From the NCBI RefSeq assembly GCF_016862635.1, contig NZ_BONI01000072.1:1-48863 (forward strand): DNA of 48,863 nucleotides, written 5' to 3'. The notes under the pieces were generated by a model. It was not told where the DNA came from and did not search any database. It saw only the letters and a program-made list of their open reading frames with translations. This DNA comes from Catellatospora coxensis (GTDB lineage: Bacteria > Actinomycetota > Actinomycetes > Mycobacteriales > Micromonosporaceae). How positions within the stretch are numbered: position 1 is the stretch's first letter; each line of letters begins with the position of its first letter. Positions 34,496-42,059 of the stretch are shown here, in pieces. A program made the translations under genes and the position numbers.

Positions 34496-35413
34496 ATGAC
34501 CGGACCCCTGCTCGCCATCGACGCGCCGAGCCTGTACTTCCGCGCCTTCCACGGTGTGCCCGCCAAGGCGGCGATGGCCCCGAACGGCACCCCCGTCAAC
34601 GCGGTGCGCGGCTTCCTGGACATGGTCACCACGCTGGTCAAGGGCCGCCGGCCGGACCGGCTGGTGTGCGCGCTGGACTACGACTGGCGGCCGGCGTGGC
34701 GGGTGGCGCTGATCGGCACGTACAAGACTCACCGGGTCGCCCCCGCGGGCGGCGAGGAGGTGCCCGACGAGCTGGTGCCGCAGGTGGACCTGCTGCTGGA
34801 GGTGCTCGACGCGTTCGGCATCGTGGCGTACGGGGTGGACGGCAACGAGGCCGACGACGTGCTCGGCACGCTCGCGGCGACGCAGGCCGCGCCCGTCGAG
34901 GTGGTCTCCGGCGACCGCGACCTGTTCCAGCTGGTCGACGACGCGCGCGGGGTGCGGCTGCTCTACGTCGGCCGCGGCGTGGCCAAGCTCGAGGACTGCG
35001 ACGAGGCCGCGGTGCTGGCCAAGTACGGCGTCCCGGCGGGCGGCTACGCCGACTTCGCGGCGCTGCGCGGCGACCCGAGCGACGGCCTGCCCGGCGTGGC
35101 GGGCGTGGGGGAGAAGACCGCCGCCCGGCTGATCGAGCGCTACGGCAGCCTGGACGCGATCGTCGCGGCAGTGGGCGACCCTGCGTCGGACTTCGCCCCC
35201 GGCCTGCGCACCAAGCTGGAGGCCGCCTCGGACTACCTGGCCGTGGCGCCGAAGGTGGTGCGGGTGGCCACCGACCTGAAGCTGCCCGAGCACGACCTGA
35301 CCCTGCCCAGGGTGCCGCGCGATCCGGAGCGCCTGTTCGACCTGGCCGAGCAGTGGAACCTGGCGAGCCCGTGCCGCCGGCTGGTGGACGCCCTGGCGGA
35401 GAACGCCGCCTGA
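34496..35413 (+). CDS. 5'-3' exonuclease (DNA polymerase I N-domain type)
   Basis: A 305-residue stand-alone FEN-like nuclease homologous to the N-terminal domain of DNA polymerase I. Metal-binding acidic residues are visible in LLAIDAPSLYFRAFHG, VCALDYD, DGNEADDVLGTLA and VVSGDRDLFQLVDD. A helix-hairpin-helix segment follows (DGLPGVAGVGEKTAARLI). It removes RNA primers or 5' flaps. Mycobacteria carry the same gene beside helY. The following DUF6328 gene is on the same strand 63 bases on. Confidence 0.94.
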   Translation: MTGPLLAIDAPSLYFRAFHGVPAKAAMAPNGTPVNAVRGFLDMVTTLVKGRRPDRLVCALDYDWRPAWRVALIGTYKTHRVAPAGGEEVPDELVPQVDLLLEVLDAFGIVAYGVDGNEADDVLGTLAATQAAPVEVVSGDRDLFQLVDDARGVRLLYVGRGVAKLEDCDEAAVLAKYGVPAGGYADFAALRGDPSDGLPGVAGVGEKTAARLIERYGSLDAIVAAVGDPASDFAPGLRTKLEAASDYLAVAPKVVRVATDLKLPEHDLTLPRVPRDPERLFDLAEQWNLASPCRRLVDALAENAA

Positions 35414-35476
35414 GCCCGTCCGAGTCGGCATGATCTCCGCTGCCCCGGGCATACCCTGGGGATGCGGAGGCTGACA

Positions 35477-35968
35477 GTGACTGACATCGACGGCGACCGG
35501 CGGCAGGAGTCGGCGGAGGACCCGGACGAGCGCTGGAATCGCAACTACTCGGAGCTGCTGCAGGAGCTGCGGGTGGCGCAGACCGGCGTGCAGATCCTGT
35601 TCGCGTTCCTGCTGACGCTGCCGTTCTCGGTCGGCTTCGGGAAGATCAACGGCACCGAGCGGGTGCTGTACGTCGTTACGTTCATCTGCAGCGCGCTCGC
35701 GGCGTCCCTGCTCATCGCCCCGGTCAGCTACCACCGGCTGGCGTTCCGGGAGGGGCGCAAGCCGCAGATCGTGCGCACCGCGCACGTGCTGGCGCAGTTC
35801 GGCCTGTTCTTCGAGATGGCCGCGATCGTGCTGGCCATCTACCTGGTCGTCGACGTGGTGGCGGGGGTGCGCTGGGCGGGTTTCCTGGGCGGCGGCATGG
35901 CCCTGATCTACATCCTGCTCTGGTACGTGCTGCCGCTGGCCACCAAGCCGTCGCAGCCGGGTGACTGA
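35477..35968 (+). CDS. DUF6328 family membrane protein
   Basis: A 163-residue protein recognised by the RWNRNYSELLQELRVAQTGVQ segment and four membrane helices (about residues 40-60, 66-86, 108-128 and 134-154). Function unknown in the family. I chose the GTG at 35477 because GGAGG lies 6 bases before it; an in-frame ATG at 35462 would add five residues. A TACCCT -10-like box is at 35452-35457. A strong hairpin follows the gene. Confidence 0.85.
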   Translation: MTDIDGDRRQESAEDPDERWNRNYSELLQELRVAQTGVQILFAFLLTLPFSVGFGKINGTERVLYVVTFICSALAASLLIAPVSYHRLAFREGRKPQIVRTAHVLAQFGLFFEMAAIVLAIYLVVDVVAGVRWAGFLGGGMALIYILLWYVLPLATKPSQPGD

Positions 35969-35991
35969 CCGGCCCGACCCCGGACATACGG

Positions 35992-36031
35992 GAAGCCCGG
36001 CTTATCTCACTGGTGAGATCGGTCGGGCTTC
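35992..36031. terminator. Two-stage hairpin between convergent genes
   Basis: Outer stem GAAGCCCG (35992-35999) / CGGGCTTC (36024-36031) and inner stem ATCTCAC (36004-36010) / GTGAGAT (36013-36019). It lies between the DUF6328 gene and the universal stress protein gene and can terminate both. Confidence 0.75.
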
Positions 36032-36079
36032 ACTTCTCACGTTAGACCGGCATATCCGGCATGTCAATCCTTGGCCCGA

Positions 36080-36976
36080 TTATTTCTTGGCCTCGCCGCG
36101 CCGGTGCGCGACGATCACCGGGCACCCGGCGTGGTGGATCAACGCCTGGCTGACCGAGCCCAGCAGCAGGCCGGTGAACCCGCCCAGGCCCCGGCAGCCG
36201 ACCACCACCAGCAGCGCGCCCATGGACTGCTCGGTCAGCGCGGCCGCCGCCGACGACTCCATGGTGATCCGCTGCAGGTCGATGTGCGGGTAGCGGTCGT
36301 GCCAGCCCGCCACCGCCGTCTCCAGCACCGACTCCTCCTGGGCGCGCAGCGTGTCGATGTCGTACACGAACGGCATGCCCGCCGCGCCCGTGGTGATCGG
36401 CCCCAGCCAGGCGTGCACGGCGGTGATGCCGCAGCCGCGCCGGTCGGCCTCGTCGAAGGCGAACGCCAGCGCGTCGCCCGACTGCGGCGAGCCGTCCACC
36501 CCGACCACGATCCGGCCCACCGCGCCCACGCCGGCGCGGTCCGGGGCGGCCGGCGGGCGCACCACCGCCACCGGGCACCGGGCGTGCATCGACACCTGCA
36601 GGCTCGTCGAGCCGAGCATCAGGTCGTGGAAGCCGCCGTGGCCCCGGCTGCCGACGACGACCAGCGCCGCCGCCTCCGACTCCCGGATCAGGCCGTGCGC
36701 GGGGTCGTCGCGCAGCACCTCGCTGGTGAGCGTGATGTCCGGCCGCATCGCCCGGACCTCGGTCATCGCGTGCTCGGTCACCGTGTGCCCGGCAGACGAG
36801 ATCGCCGCCTCCGCGACGCCGTCGCCGAGCCTCGGCCCCGGGTCCTCGCTCACGTGGACGATCCGCAGGGGCAGCCCGCGCAGCGCGGCCTCGTCGGCAG
36901 CCCAGCGCAGCGCCGTCGTGGCGGCCGGCGAGCCGTCCACGCCCACCACCACCGGCCCGGTCAGCCCGACGCTCAT
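36080..36976 (-). CDS. Universal stress protein with two UspA domains
   Basis: A 298-residue tandem UspA protein. Domain 1 covers residues about 8-145 and ends in the ATP-binding motif VGSRGHGGFHDLMLGSTS; domain 2 covers about 155-295 and has VGCRGLGGFTGLLLGSVS. Both fit the G-2x-G-9x-G-S pattern, so ATP binding is likely. VVVGVDGSP marks the start of each domain (IVVGVDGSP in the second). Such proteins aid survival in starvation or hypoxia in actinobacteria. It is divergent from the membrane protein at 37053. Confidence 0.94.
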   Translation of the reverse strand: MSVGLTGPVVVGVDGSPAATTALRWAADEAALRGLPLRIVHVSEDPGPRLGDGVAEAAISSAGHTVTEHAMTEVRAMRPDITLTSEVLRDDPAHGLIRESEAAALVVVGSRGHGGFHDLMLGSTSLQVSMHARCPVAVVRPPAAPDRAGVGAVGRIVVGVDGSPQSGDALAFAFDEADRRGCGITAVHAWLGPITTGAAGMPFVYDIDTLRAQEESVLETAVAGWHDRYPHIDLQRITMESSAAAALTEQSMGALLVVVGCRGLGGFTGLLLGSVSQALIHHAGCPVIVAHRRGEAKK

Positions 36977-37052
36977 GGCCCGCCTCCCTGCTCAGCTCAC
37001 TTCCACTATGTCCTTTCCCGGCCCCCTCCGGTGGGAAACGGGCGGTATATAA

Positions 37053-37658
37053 ATGCTGGTCAGGGCTTTGCGCCGAGCGGCTGCCCGGCTACGGTGGCGC
37101 GTGCTCTTCGTCAAGGACCTCCTCATCGGCCTCGCGCTGATCATCGGCGCGGCCTGGGGCATCCGGGCCCTGTGGCGACCGGTCCCGCCGATCTGGAGCG
37201 GCACGCGGCGGCACGTGCCGTTCCGGGGCGGCCGGGTCTACCTGATCCACCCCCGCAGCTACCTGACCGGGATCCTGCCGCTGACCGCCCTGCTCGCCTC
37301 GCTCATCGCGCTGGGCCTGCAGTTCCTGGTGCACGGCTGCGCGCGGCTGGATCCGGCTCTCTACTCGCTGGGTCCGGCCCGCGCGTTCGTGCTGCTGGGC
37401 GCGCTCGCCGTGCCGTTGACGGTGCTGCAGTGGGTGGTCAACGCGGTCAACCGCCCTGCCCGGCTGGTGCCGCCGGGGCTGCGCGACGAGCCTGGCTGGG
37501 TCGCGCGGCGGTGGCGGCCGGCCGAGGTGACGAGGATCCGCAACATGCGCCACAAGGCCGATCGTCGCGCCCGGCGCCGGCGGCGACAGAACCGGAACGA
37601 GCCGGGTGCGGTCGTGCGGCGGCAGGCTGGCCAGGCGCGGACACCTAACGTTCGTTAA
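37053..37658 (+). CDS. Membrane protein with basic tail, unrecognised
   Basis: A 201-residue protein with three hydrophobic segments (about residues 20-40, 72-93 and 108-131) and a very basic C-terminus (RRRRRQNRN). I recognise no family. The ATG at 37053 follows a TATATAA stretch. A GTG at 37101, in frame, is 5 bases after TACGGT (37090-37095) with TTTGCG 17 bases before it, so a shorter leaderless start is possible and would remove 16 basic residues. The end overlaps the palindrome upstream of the acyl-CoA dehydrogenase. Confidence 0.75.
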   Translation: MLVRALRRAAARLRWRVLFVKDLLIGLALIIGAAWGIRALWRPVPPIWSGTRRHVPFRGGRVYLIHPRSYLTGILPLTALLASLIALGLQFLVHGCARLDPALYSLGPARAFVLLGALAVPLTVLQWVVNAVNRPARLVPPGLRDEPGWVARRWRPAEVTRIRNMRHKADRRARRRRRQNRNEPGAVVRRQAGQARTPNVR

Positions 37659-37661
37659 GCT
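37646..37661 (+). promoter_or_regulatory. Palindromic operator and leaderless -10 for acyl-CoA dehydrogenase
   Basis: TAACG-TT-CGTTA (37646-37657) is a perfect 5-2-5 palindrome. It overlaps the -10-like TAAGCT (37656-37661), which is 6 bases before the ATG at 37668. Such a site beside a fatty-acid gene suggests a TetR-family repressor. Confidence 0.45.
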
Positions 37662-37667
37662 GGCTGC

Positions 37668-38816
37668 ATGCCCAGCGTTACCCGACTGCTTCCCACCCCC
37701 GAAGCACACGACCTGCTCGAGCTCACCCGCGAGATCGCGGACAAGGAACTCGCGCCGCACGCCGACGACTTCGAGGCGCGCGGGGAGTTCCCCCGCGAGC
37801 TGATCCGCACCCTGGGCCGCTCCGGCCTGCTCGGCCTGCCCTACTCCGCCGAGTACGGCGGCGCGGAGCAGCCGTACGAGGTCTACCTGCAGGTGCTGGA
37901 GATCCTCGCCAGCCGGTGGGTCGGCATCGCGGAGACGGTCAGCGTGCACACCCTGGCCTGCTACCCGCTGGCCCATCACGGCACCGCGGAGCAGCGCGAG
38001 CGCTGGCTGCCCGACATGATCGGCGGCGACCTGCTCGGCGCGTACTGCCTGTCCGAGCCCGCCGGCGGATCCGACGCCGCCAACCTCGCCACGAAGGCCG
38101 TCCGCGACGGCGAGGGGTACCGGGTGAGCGGCACCAAGGCGTGGATCACCCACGCGGGCGTGGCCGACTTCTACAACGTCTTCTGCCGCACCGGCGGCCC
38201 CGGCCCGAAGGGCATCTCCTGCCTGCTGGCACCGGCGGACACGCCCGGCCTGAACCCGCAGGCGCGGGAGAAGACCATGGGCCTGCGCTCCTCGCCGGTC
38301 GCCCAGATCGCGCTCGACGACGCGGTGGTGCCCGCCGAGCGGCTGATCGGCGGCGAGGGCGAGGGCTTCCGGATCGCGATGGGCGCGCTGGACTCGGGCC
38401 GGCTCGGCATCGCGGCCTGCGCGATCGGCCTGGCCCAGGGCGCGCTGGACTACGCGGTGAACTACGCCCGGGAGCGGGTGCAGTTCGGCAAGCCGATCAT
38501 CGACCTGCAGGGTCTGGGCTTCATGCTGGCCGACGCGTCGACGCAGATCACCGCGGCGCGGGCGCTGATGCTGCACGCGGCCCGGCTGCGCGACGCTGGC
38601 CTGCCGTACTCGATCGAGGCGGCCAAGACCAAGCTGTTCGCCACGGACATGGCCATGCAGGTCGCCACGGACGCGGTGCAGGTGCTGGGCGGGGCGGGCT
38701 ACGTCGCCGACCACCCGGTCGAGCGCTACTTCCGCGAGGCCAAGGTGCTGCAGATCGTCGAGGGCACCAACCAGATCCAGCGCATGGTGATCGCCCGGTC
38801 GCTGGCCAAGGACTGA
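37668..38816 (+). CDS. Acyl-CoA dehydrogenase
   Basis: A 382-residue flavoprotein of the medium/short-chain class. Visible are LGLPYSAEYGG, the substrate/FAD segment YCLSEPAGGSDAAN, GTKAWITHAG, RVQFGKPI and the C-terminal catalytic-region RYFREAKVLQIVEGTNQIQ; the glutamate before GTNQIQ is the usual catalytic base. It oxidises an acyl-CoA to enoyl-CoA using FAD. It starts at ATG 37668 and is followed by a terminator, so it is transcribed alone. No electron-transfer flavoprotein or thiolase gene is nearby. Confidence 0.95.
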   Translation: MPSVTRLLPTPEAHDLLELTREIADKELAPHADDFEARGEFPRELIRTLGRSGLLGLPYSAEYGGAEQPYEVYLQVLEILASRWVGIAETVSVHTLACYPLAHHGTAEQRERWLPDMIGGDLLGAYCLSEPAGGSDAANLATKAVRDGEGYRVSGTKAWITHAGVADFYNVFCRTGGPGPKGISCLLAPADTPGLNPQAREKTMGLRSSPVAQIALDDAVVPAERLIGGEGEGFRIAMGALDSGRLGIAACAIGLAQGALDYAVNYARERVQFGKPIIDLQGLGFMLADASTQITAARALMLHAARLRDAGLPYSIEAAKTKLFATDMAMQVATDAVQVLGGAGYVADHPVERYFREAKVLQIVEGTNQIQRMVIARSLAKD

Positions 38817-38830
38817 CCCCTTCCGCCGTA

Positions 38831-38873
38831 CGCCGACCCGGATCCGTGGCCCGCGCCACGATCCGGATCGGCG
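38831..38873 (+). terminator. Hairpin terminator of the acyl-CoA dehydrogenase gene
   Basis: The arm at 38831-38849 (CGCCGACCCGGATCCGTGG) pairs, with one mismatch and one bulge, with 38856-38873, followed by TTT. Confidence 0.75.
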
Positions 38874-38880
38874 TTTCCTG

Positions 38881-38929
38881 TTGTGCCCCGGCCTGCCTGG
38901 TGATGTAATTCCTACAAAGCCGCTAGGAA
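38881..38929 (+). promoter_or_regulatory. Promoter with inverted repeat for the cysteine dioxygenase operon
   Basis: TTGTGC (38881-38886), 17 bases, then TGTAAT (38904-38909). TTCCTA (38909-38914) and TAGGAA (38924-38929) form a 6-9-6 inverted repeat over the expected start of transcription. Rrf2-type sulfur regulators or persulfide sensors are possible binders, by inference. Confidence 0.5.
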
Positions 38930-38935
38930 AAGCAG

Positions 38936-39418
38936 GTGATCCGAATGATCGTCCACACCGGGGTCCGGGCCGACCATCTGAGCACGGCCCGCCGCCTGGC
39001 CGCCGACCCCGGCGCCTGGCCCGTCGCGCCCCGCTTCGACCCGGAGCGACGCTGGTATCACCGGCTGCTGGGCGAACCCGGGGTCGAGGCGTGGCTGCTC
39101 ACCTGGCTGCCCGGCCAGCAGACCGACCTGCACGACCACGGGGGCAGCGCGGGCGCGTTCGTGGTCGTCTCCGGCACGCTGACCGAACGCACCGTGACCG
39201 GCCCGGACGGCGCGACTCGGCTCACCGGCCGGGTGCTGCCCGCCGGGGCGGCCCGCCAGTTCGGCGAGCACCACCTGCACCAGATCGTCAACGAGGGCGG
39301 CGAGCCCGCCGTGAGCGTGCACGTGTACGGCCCCGAGCTGACGACCATGACCCGCTACCGGCTCCAGGGCGGACGGCTGCGGGTGGCTGCCGTCGACCGG
39401 GCGGGAGCACAGTGGTGA
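38936..39418 (+). CDS. Cysteine dioxygenase-family cupin protein
   Basis: A 160-residue cupin similar to bacterial cysteine dioxygenases. The iron-binding histidines correspond to H66 and H68 (LHDHGGSAGAFVVVSG) and H129 (VSVHVYGPEL). It oxidises L-cysteine or another thiol to the sulfinate. AGGA lies 7 bases before the GTG at 38936; an ATG at 38945 is an alternative. The stop overlaps the rhodanese start (GTGA), so the two are coupled. Other thiol dioxygenase substrates, such as 3-mercaptopropionate, cannot be excluded. Confidence 0.9.
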   Translation: MIRMIVHTGVRADHLSTARRLAADPGAWPVAPRFDPERRWYHRLLGEPGVEAWLLTWLPGQQTDLHDHGGSAGAFVVVSGTLTERTVTGPDGATRLTGRVLPAGAARQFGEHHLHQIVNEGGEPAVSVHVYGPELTTMTRYRLQGGRLRVAAVDRAGAQW

Positions 39419-39828
39419 GCGTGCACCCCGACCCCGCCCCGCCCGTGGGCTCGCGCGGCATCGACGAGATCCTCGCCGCGGCGCGCTCGCGGCTGACCCG
39501 CCTCGACGCACCGGCCGCGGCGGCCGCCCAGCGCGACGGGGCGCTGCTGGTCGATATCCGGCCGGTGGCCCAGCGGGCCGCGCACGGCGGCATCCCCGGC
39601 GCGCTGATCGTCGAGCGCAACGTCCTCGAATGGCGCTTCGACCCGCGCAGCGACGCCCGGCTTCCGCAGGCCGGCCGGTACGACCTGCCGGTGGTGGTGT
39701 TCTGCCAGGAGGGGTACACGTCCTCGCTGGCCGCTGCCGCGCTCCAGGAGCTCGGCCTGCACCGGGCCACCGACCTCACGGGCGGCTACGCCGCCTGGCA
39801 GGCCGCGGGCCTGCCCGTCACCGCCTGA
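39415..39828 (+). CDS. Rhodanese-like sulfurtransferase
   Basis: A 137-residue single rhodanese domain with the active-site cysteine C97 in the loop CQEGYTSS. It moves sulfane sulfur to a nucleophile through a persulfide. It is preceded by about 35 residues of Ala/Pro-rich leader. Translation is coupled to the cysteine dioxygenase. Together the two suggest control of cysteine and persulfide levels. The GTG at 39415 was chosen over the adjacent in-frame GTG at 39412 because of the GTGA overlap. Confidence 0.9.
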   Translation: MSVHPDPAPPVGSRGIDEILAAARSRLTRLDAPAAAAAQRDGALLVDIRPVAQRAAHGGIPGALIVERNVLEWRFDPRSDARLPQAGRYDLPVVVFCQEGYTSSLAAAALQELGLHRATDLTGGYAAWQAAGLPVTA

Positions 39829-40008
39829 CGCGCCAGGCAGGCCGGACGCCGGGGCCGCCGGCCCGCGGCTCCGTACCGGGCGACGTGGATCGGGTCGGGC
39901 CGGGTCCGGTCACCGACAGCCACCTCGTGGCCACCTCTGCTGATCTTGCAAGAGTGCTGCGGCCGTGGCAGGCTGCCGGGAGCCCCGTCGACGATGAGGA
40001 GGCACGAC

Positions 40009-40800
40009 ATGGCCGTCGACCCCCGGACGCTGGTCGAGGAGTGGGACGCCTGGCGTGCCGCCCGCGAGCAGGAGCTGCGTGCCCCGCACGGGTGGCTGAG
40101 CCTCACCGCGCTGCACTGGCTGCCCGCCGACGAGGTCGCCCTGCCCGGCGTGCCGGGACGCTGGCACGTGCACGCCGACGGTGTACGGCTGCTCGCCGAG
40201 GCGGGTGACGGGTTCAGCCATGCGGGTGAACCCGTCGAGGGCGAGCTGATGCTCAGCCCGGCCGAGGGCGGCATCGGCATCACGCTCGACCACGGCGACC
40301 GGCTCGTCGAGCTCATCCAGCGCGGCGGGGCGTACGCCCTGCGCGTGCGCGACCCCCAGGCGCCGACCCGGACCGGCTTCACCGGCGTGCCCATGTTCAC
40401 GCTCGACGCGCGCTGGGTGCTGGACGCGGTCTTCGAGCCGTACGACACGCCCCGCCCGGTCACCGTCGGCGCGGTCATCCCCGGGCTGACCCACGATCAG
40501 ATCGCCCGGGGCGTGCTGCGCTTCGAGATCGACGGGGCCGCGCAGGCCCTGACGGCCATGGACGCGGCCGACGGCAGCCTGTCCGTGCTGTTCCGCGACG
40601 CGACCAGTGGTGTGACGACGCACGGCGGGGCGCGCTCGCTGACGGTGGCCGAGCCCGGCGTGGACGGCGCGGCGGTCGTCGACTTCAACCGCGCGGTCAA
40701 CATGCCGTGCGCGTTCACCGACTACGGCACGTGCCCGCTGCCGCCGCCGGAGAACCTGCTGGCGGTAGCGGTCGAGGCGGGGGAGCGGACGCCCCGCTGA
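40009..40800 (+). CDS. DUF1684 family protein
   Basis: A 263-residue soluble protein recognised by HGWLSLTALHWLPADE near the N-terminus and DFNRAVNMPCAFTDYGTCPLPPPEN near the C-terminus, both hallmarks of DUF1684. The fold is mostly beta; function is not established. GAGGAGG lies 6 bases before the ATG at 40009. An upstream ATG at 39946 is less likely since it would precede the ribosome binding site. It is convergent with the small membrane protein, one base apart. Confidence 0.9.
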   Translation: MAVDPRTLVEEWDAWRAAREQELRAPHGWLSLTALHWLPADEVALPGVPGRWHVHADGVRLLAEAGDGFSHAGEPVEGELMLSPAEGGIGITLDHGDRLVELIQRGGAYALRVRDPQAPTRTGFTGVPMFTLDARWVLDAVFEPYDTPRPVTVGAVIPGLTHDQIARGVLRFEIDGAAQALTAMDAADGSLSVLFRDATSGVTTHGGARSLTVAEPGVDGAAVVDFNRAVNMPCAFTDYGTCPLPPPENLLAVAVEAGERTPR

Positions 40801-40801
40801 G

Positions 40802-41053
40802 TCACCAGTGCTGGCCGCCGTGGCCGGAGGCCAGTGCCTCGGCGTGCGCGCGGCTCTTCTTGAGCTTGCGCGGCAGCCGCTCCTTCTTGTGCTTGGGCGT
40901 GCTGTCCGGGTGCGTGCTCAGCCCGGCCAGTGCCGTGTAGCTGTCCTCGGTCGCCTGCATCCGCCGGCGCCGGTACGCCATGACGGCGCCGACCCCTGCG
41001 GCCGCCGCGGAGACCACTCCGGCGGTGATCCAGCTGATCTTGCTCGTTGCCAT
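40802..41053 (-). CDS. Small membrane protein, unrecognised
   Basis: An 83-residue protein with an N-terminal membrane helix (residues 6-27, WITAGVVSAAAAGVGAVMAY) followed by RRRR and a basic, disordered tail. AAGGAGAGGG just upstream of the ATG at 41053 is a strong ribosome binding site, which supports a real gene. Positive charges after the helix place the tail in the cytoplasm. Family and function unknown. Confidence 0.75.
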   Translation of the reverse strand: MATSKISWITAGVVSAAAAGVGAVMAYRRRRMQATEDSYTALAGLSTHPDSTPKHKKERLPRKLKKSRAHAEALASGHGGQHW

Positions 41054-41150
41054 CGCCCTCTCCTTCGTTCCGCTGCTCGACCATAGCCCGATGCGAGCGG
41101 ATATGAGGCGTTTTGCCCATTCGGGCTGCACGCGACGGCACCCGTTCTTC

Positions 41151-41215
41151 ATAGACGTTGGCCTATCACGTCGAATCCGAGCCCCGGTTTTTCGATGAGA
41201 TAGGCCAACGTCCAT
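41151..41215. repeat. Dispersed 65-bp palindromic element, copy D
   Basis: Arms 41151-41175 and 41191-41215, with two mismatches and a G-U type pair. The centre (TCCGAGCCCCGG...) is almost the same as in copy A. Flanks TTCTT and AAGAA can extend the stem. It lies 60 bases from the stop of the FKBP gene on the minus strand. Confidence 0.9.
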
Positions 41216-41275
41216 CAAAGAAGACCGCCCCCGGCTGCCAGGCAGGCCGGGGGCGGGGTGTCGCGAAGGAGCGGG

Positions 41276-41968
41276 TCAGGAGGCGGGAGTCGCCGCGAGC
41301 ACGTCGACCACGAAGCGCAGCGGGCCGGGCACCTGCCCGTTGTCGCCGTACGCCAGCTCCGACGGGATGTCGATCTGCACCCGGCTGCCGACCTTGACGC
41401 CGACCATGCCCTGGTCCCAGCCCGGGATGACCTGGCCGACGCCGATCGGCGTGGTGAACGCCTGGCCGCGCTTCCAGGAGGTGTCGAACTCCTGACCGGT
41501 CGTGAGGCTCACGCCCACGTAGTTCACGGTGATGGTGTCGCCGGCCTTGACCGCCGGGCCCTTGCCCGTGATCAGCGGGGTGACCTTCAGCTGCTTGAGC
41601 GACGCGTTGTCCTTGGTGACGACCGGCTTGGTGCCCAGCGCCGGGTCGGCGCCCTCGGGCAGCGGCGGGAACTTCGCGTCCGGCGCGGGAGCGTTCGGGT
41701 CCGCGGCGTTCGGGTCGGCCGCCGAGCCTGCCCCGGCGCCGGCACTGGCCGAGGCGTCGGGCTGCGCGCCCGTGTCCTCGCCGCCGCCGTCCTTGAACAC
41801 CACGAAGGCAAATACGATCATCAAGGCCGTGCCGACGAACGTGCCGAGCGTGCCGTACAGGATCTTCCTGCGCTTGGCCGCCCTCGCCGCGGCGATGCGG
41901 GCATCACGCCGCTCCGCCTTGGTCGCCCGCCGGGTGCTGTCCGCCCGGTCCTTCACCTGTCCGCTCAC
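41276..41968 (-). CDS. Membrane-anchored FKBP-type peptidyl-prolyl isomerase
   Basis: A 230-residue protein. A charged cytoplasmic N-terminus (residues 1-36) precedes a membrane helix (about 37-59), a low-complexity Ala/Asp/Pro linker (about 60-100) and a C-terminal FKBP domain with NYVGVSLTTGQEFDTSWKRG, GVGQVIPGWDQGMVGVKVG and IPSELAYG. These contain the usual isomerase-site residues. It folds extracytoplasmic proteins by turning prolyl bonds. The GTG at 41968 is preceded by GAGGAC. Copy D of the palindromic element follows its 3' end. Confidence 0.93.
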   Translation of the reverse strand: MSGQVKDRADSTRRATKAERRDARIAAARAAKRRKILYGTLGTFVGTALMIVFAFVVFKDGGGEDTGAQPDASASAGAGAGSAADPNAADPNAPAPDAKFPPLPEGADPALGTKPVVTKDNASLKQLKVTPLITGKGPAVKAGDTITVNYVGVSLTTGQEFDTSWKRGQAFTTPIGVGQVIPGWDQGMVGVKVGSRVQIDIPSELAYGDNGQVPGPLRFVVDVLAATPAS

Positions 41969-42003
41969 GAGTCCTCGAATCTCCGCCGACCGTCATGACA
42001 TCT

Positions 42004-42017
42004 GTGGCACCTGCCAC
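42004..42017. promoter_or_regulatory. Palindrome GTGGCA-CC-TGCCAC upstream of the FKBP gene
   Basis: A perfect 6-2-6 palindrome 36 bases upstream of the FKBP start, in the 91-base gap after the aldo/keto reductase gene. It sits where a promoter of the FKBP gene would be. The binding protein is unknown. Confidence 0.3.
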
Positions 42018-42059
42018 GGCTGGGCACACGCTACCGGTTCCCGCGCCGGTCCGCGCGGG

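Noticed and set aside
17349-41215. Palindromic elements as ordinary intrinsic terminators
   Set aside because: No U-tract follows the stem on either strand; instead T-rich sequence precedes and A-rich sequence follows. A role in 3'-end formation is still possible, so they are listed as repeats.
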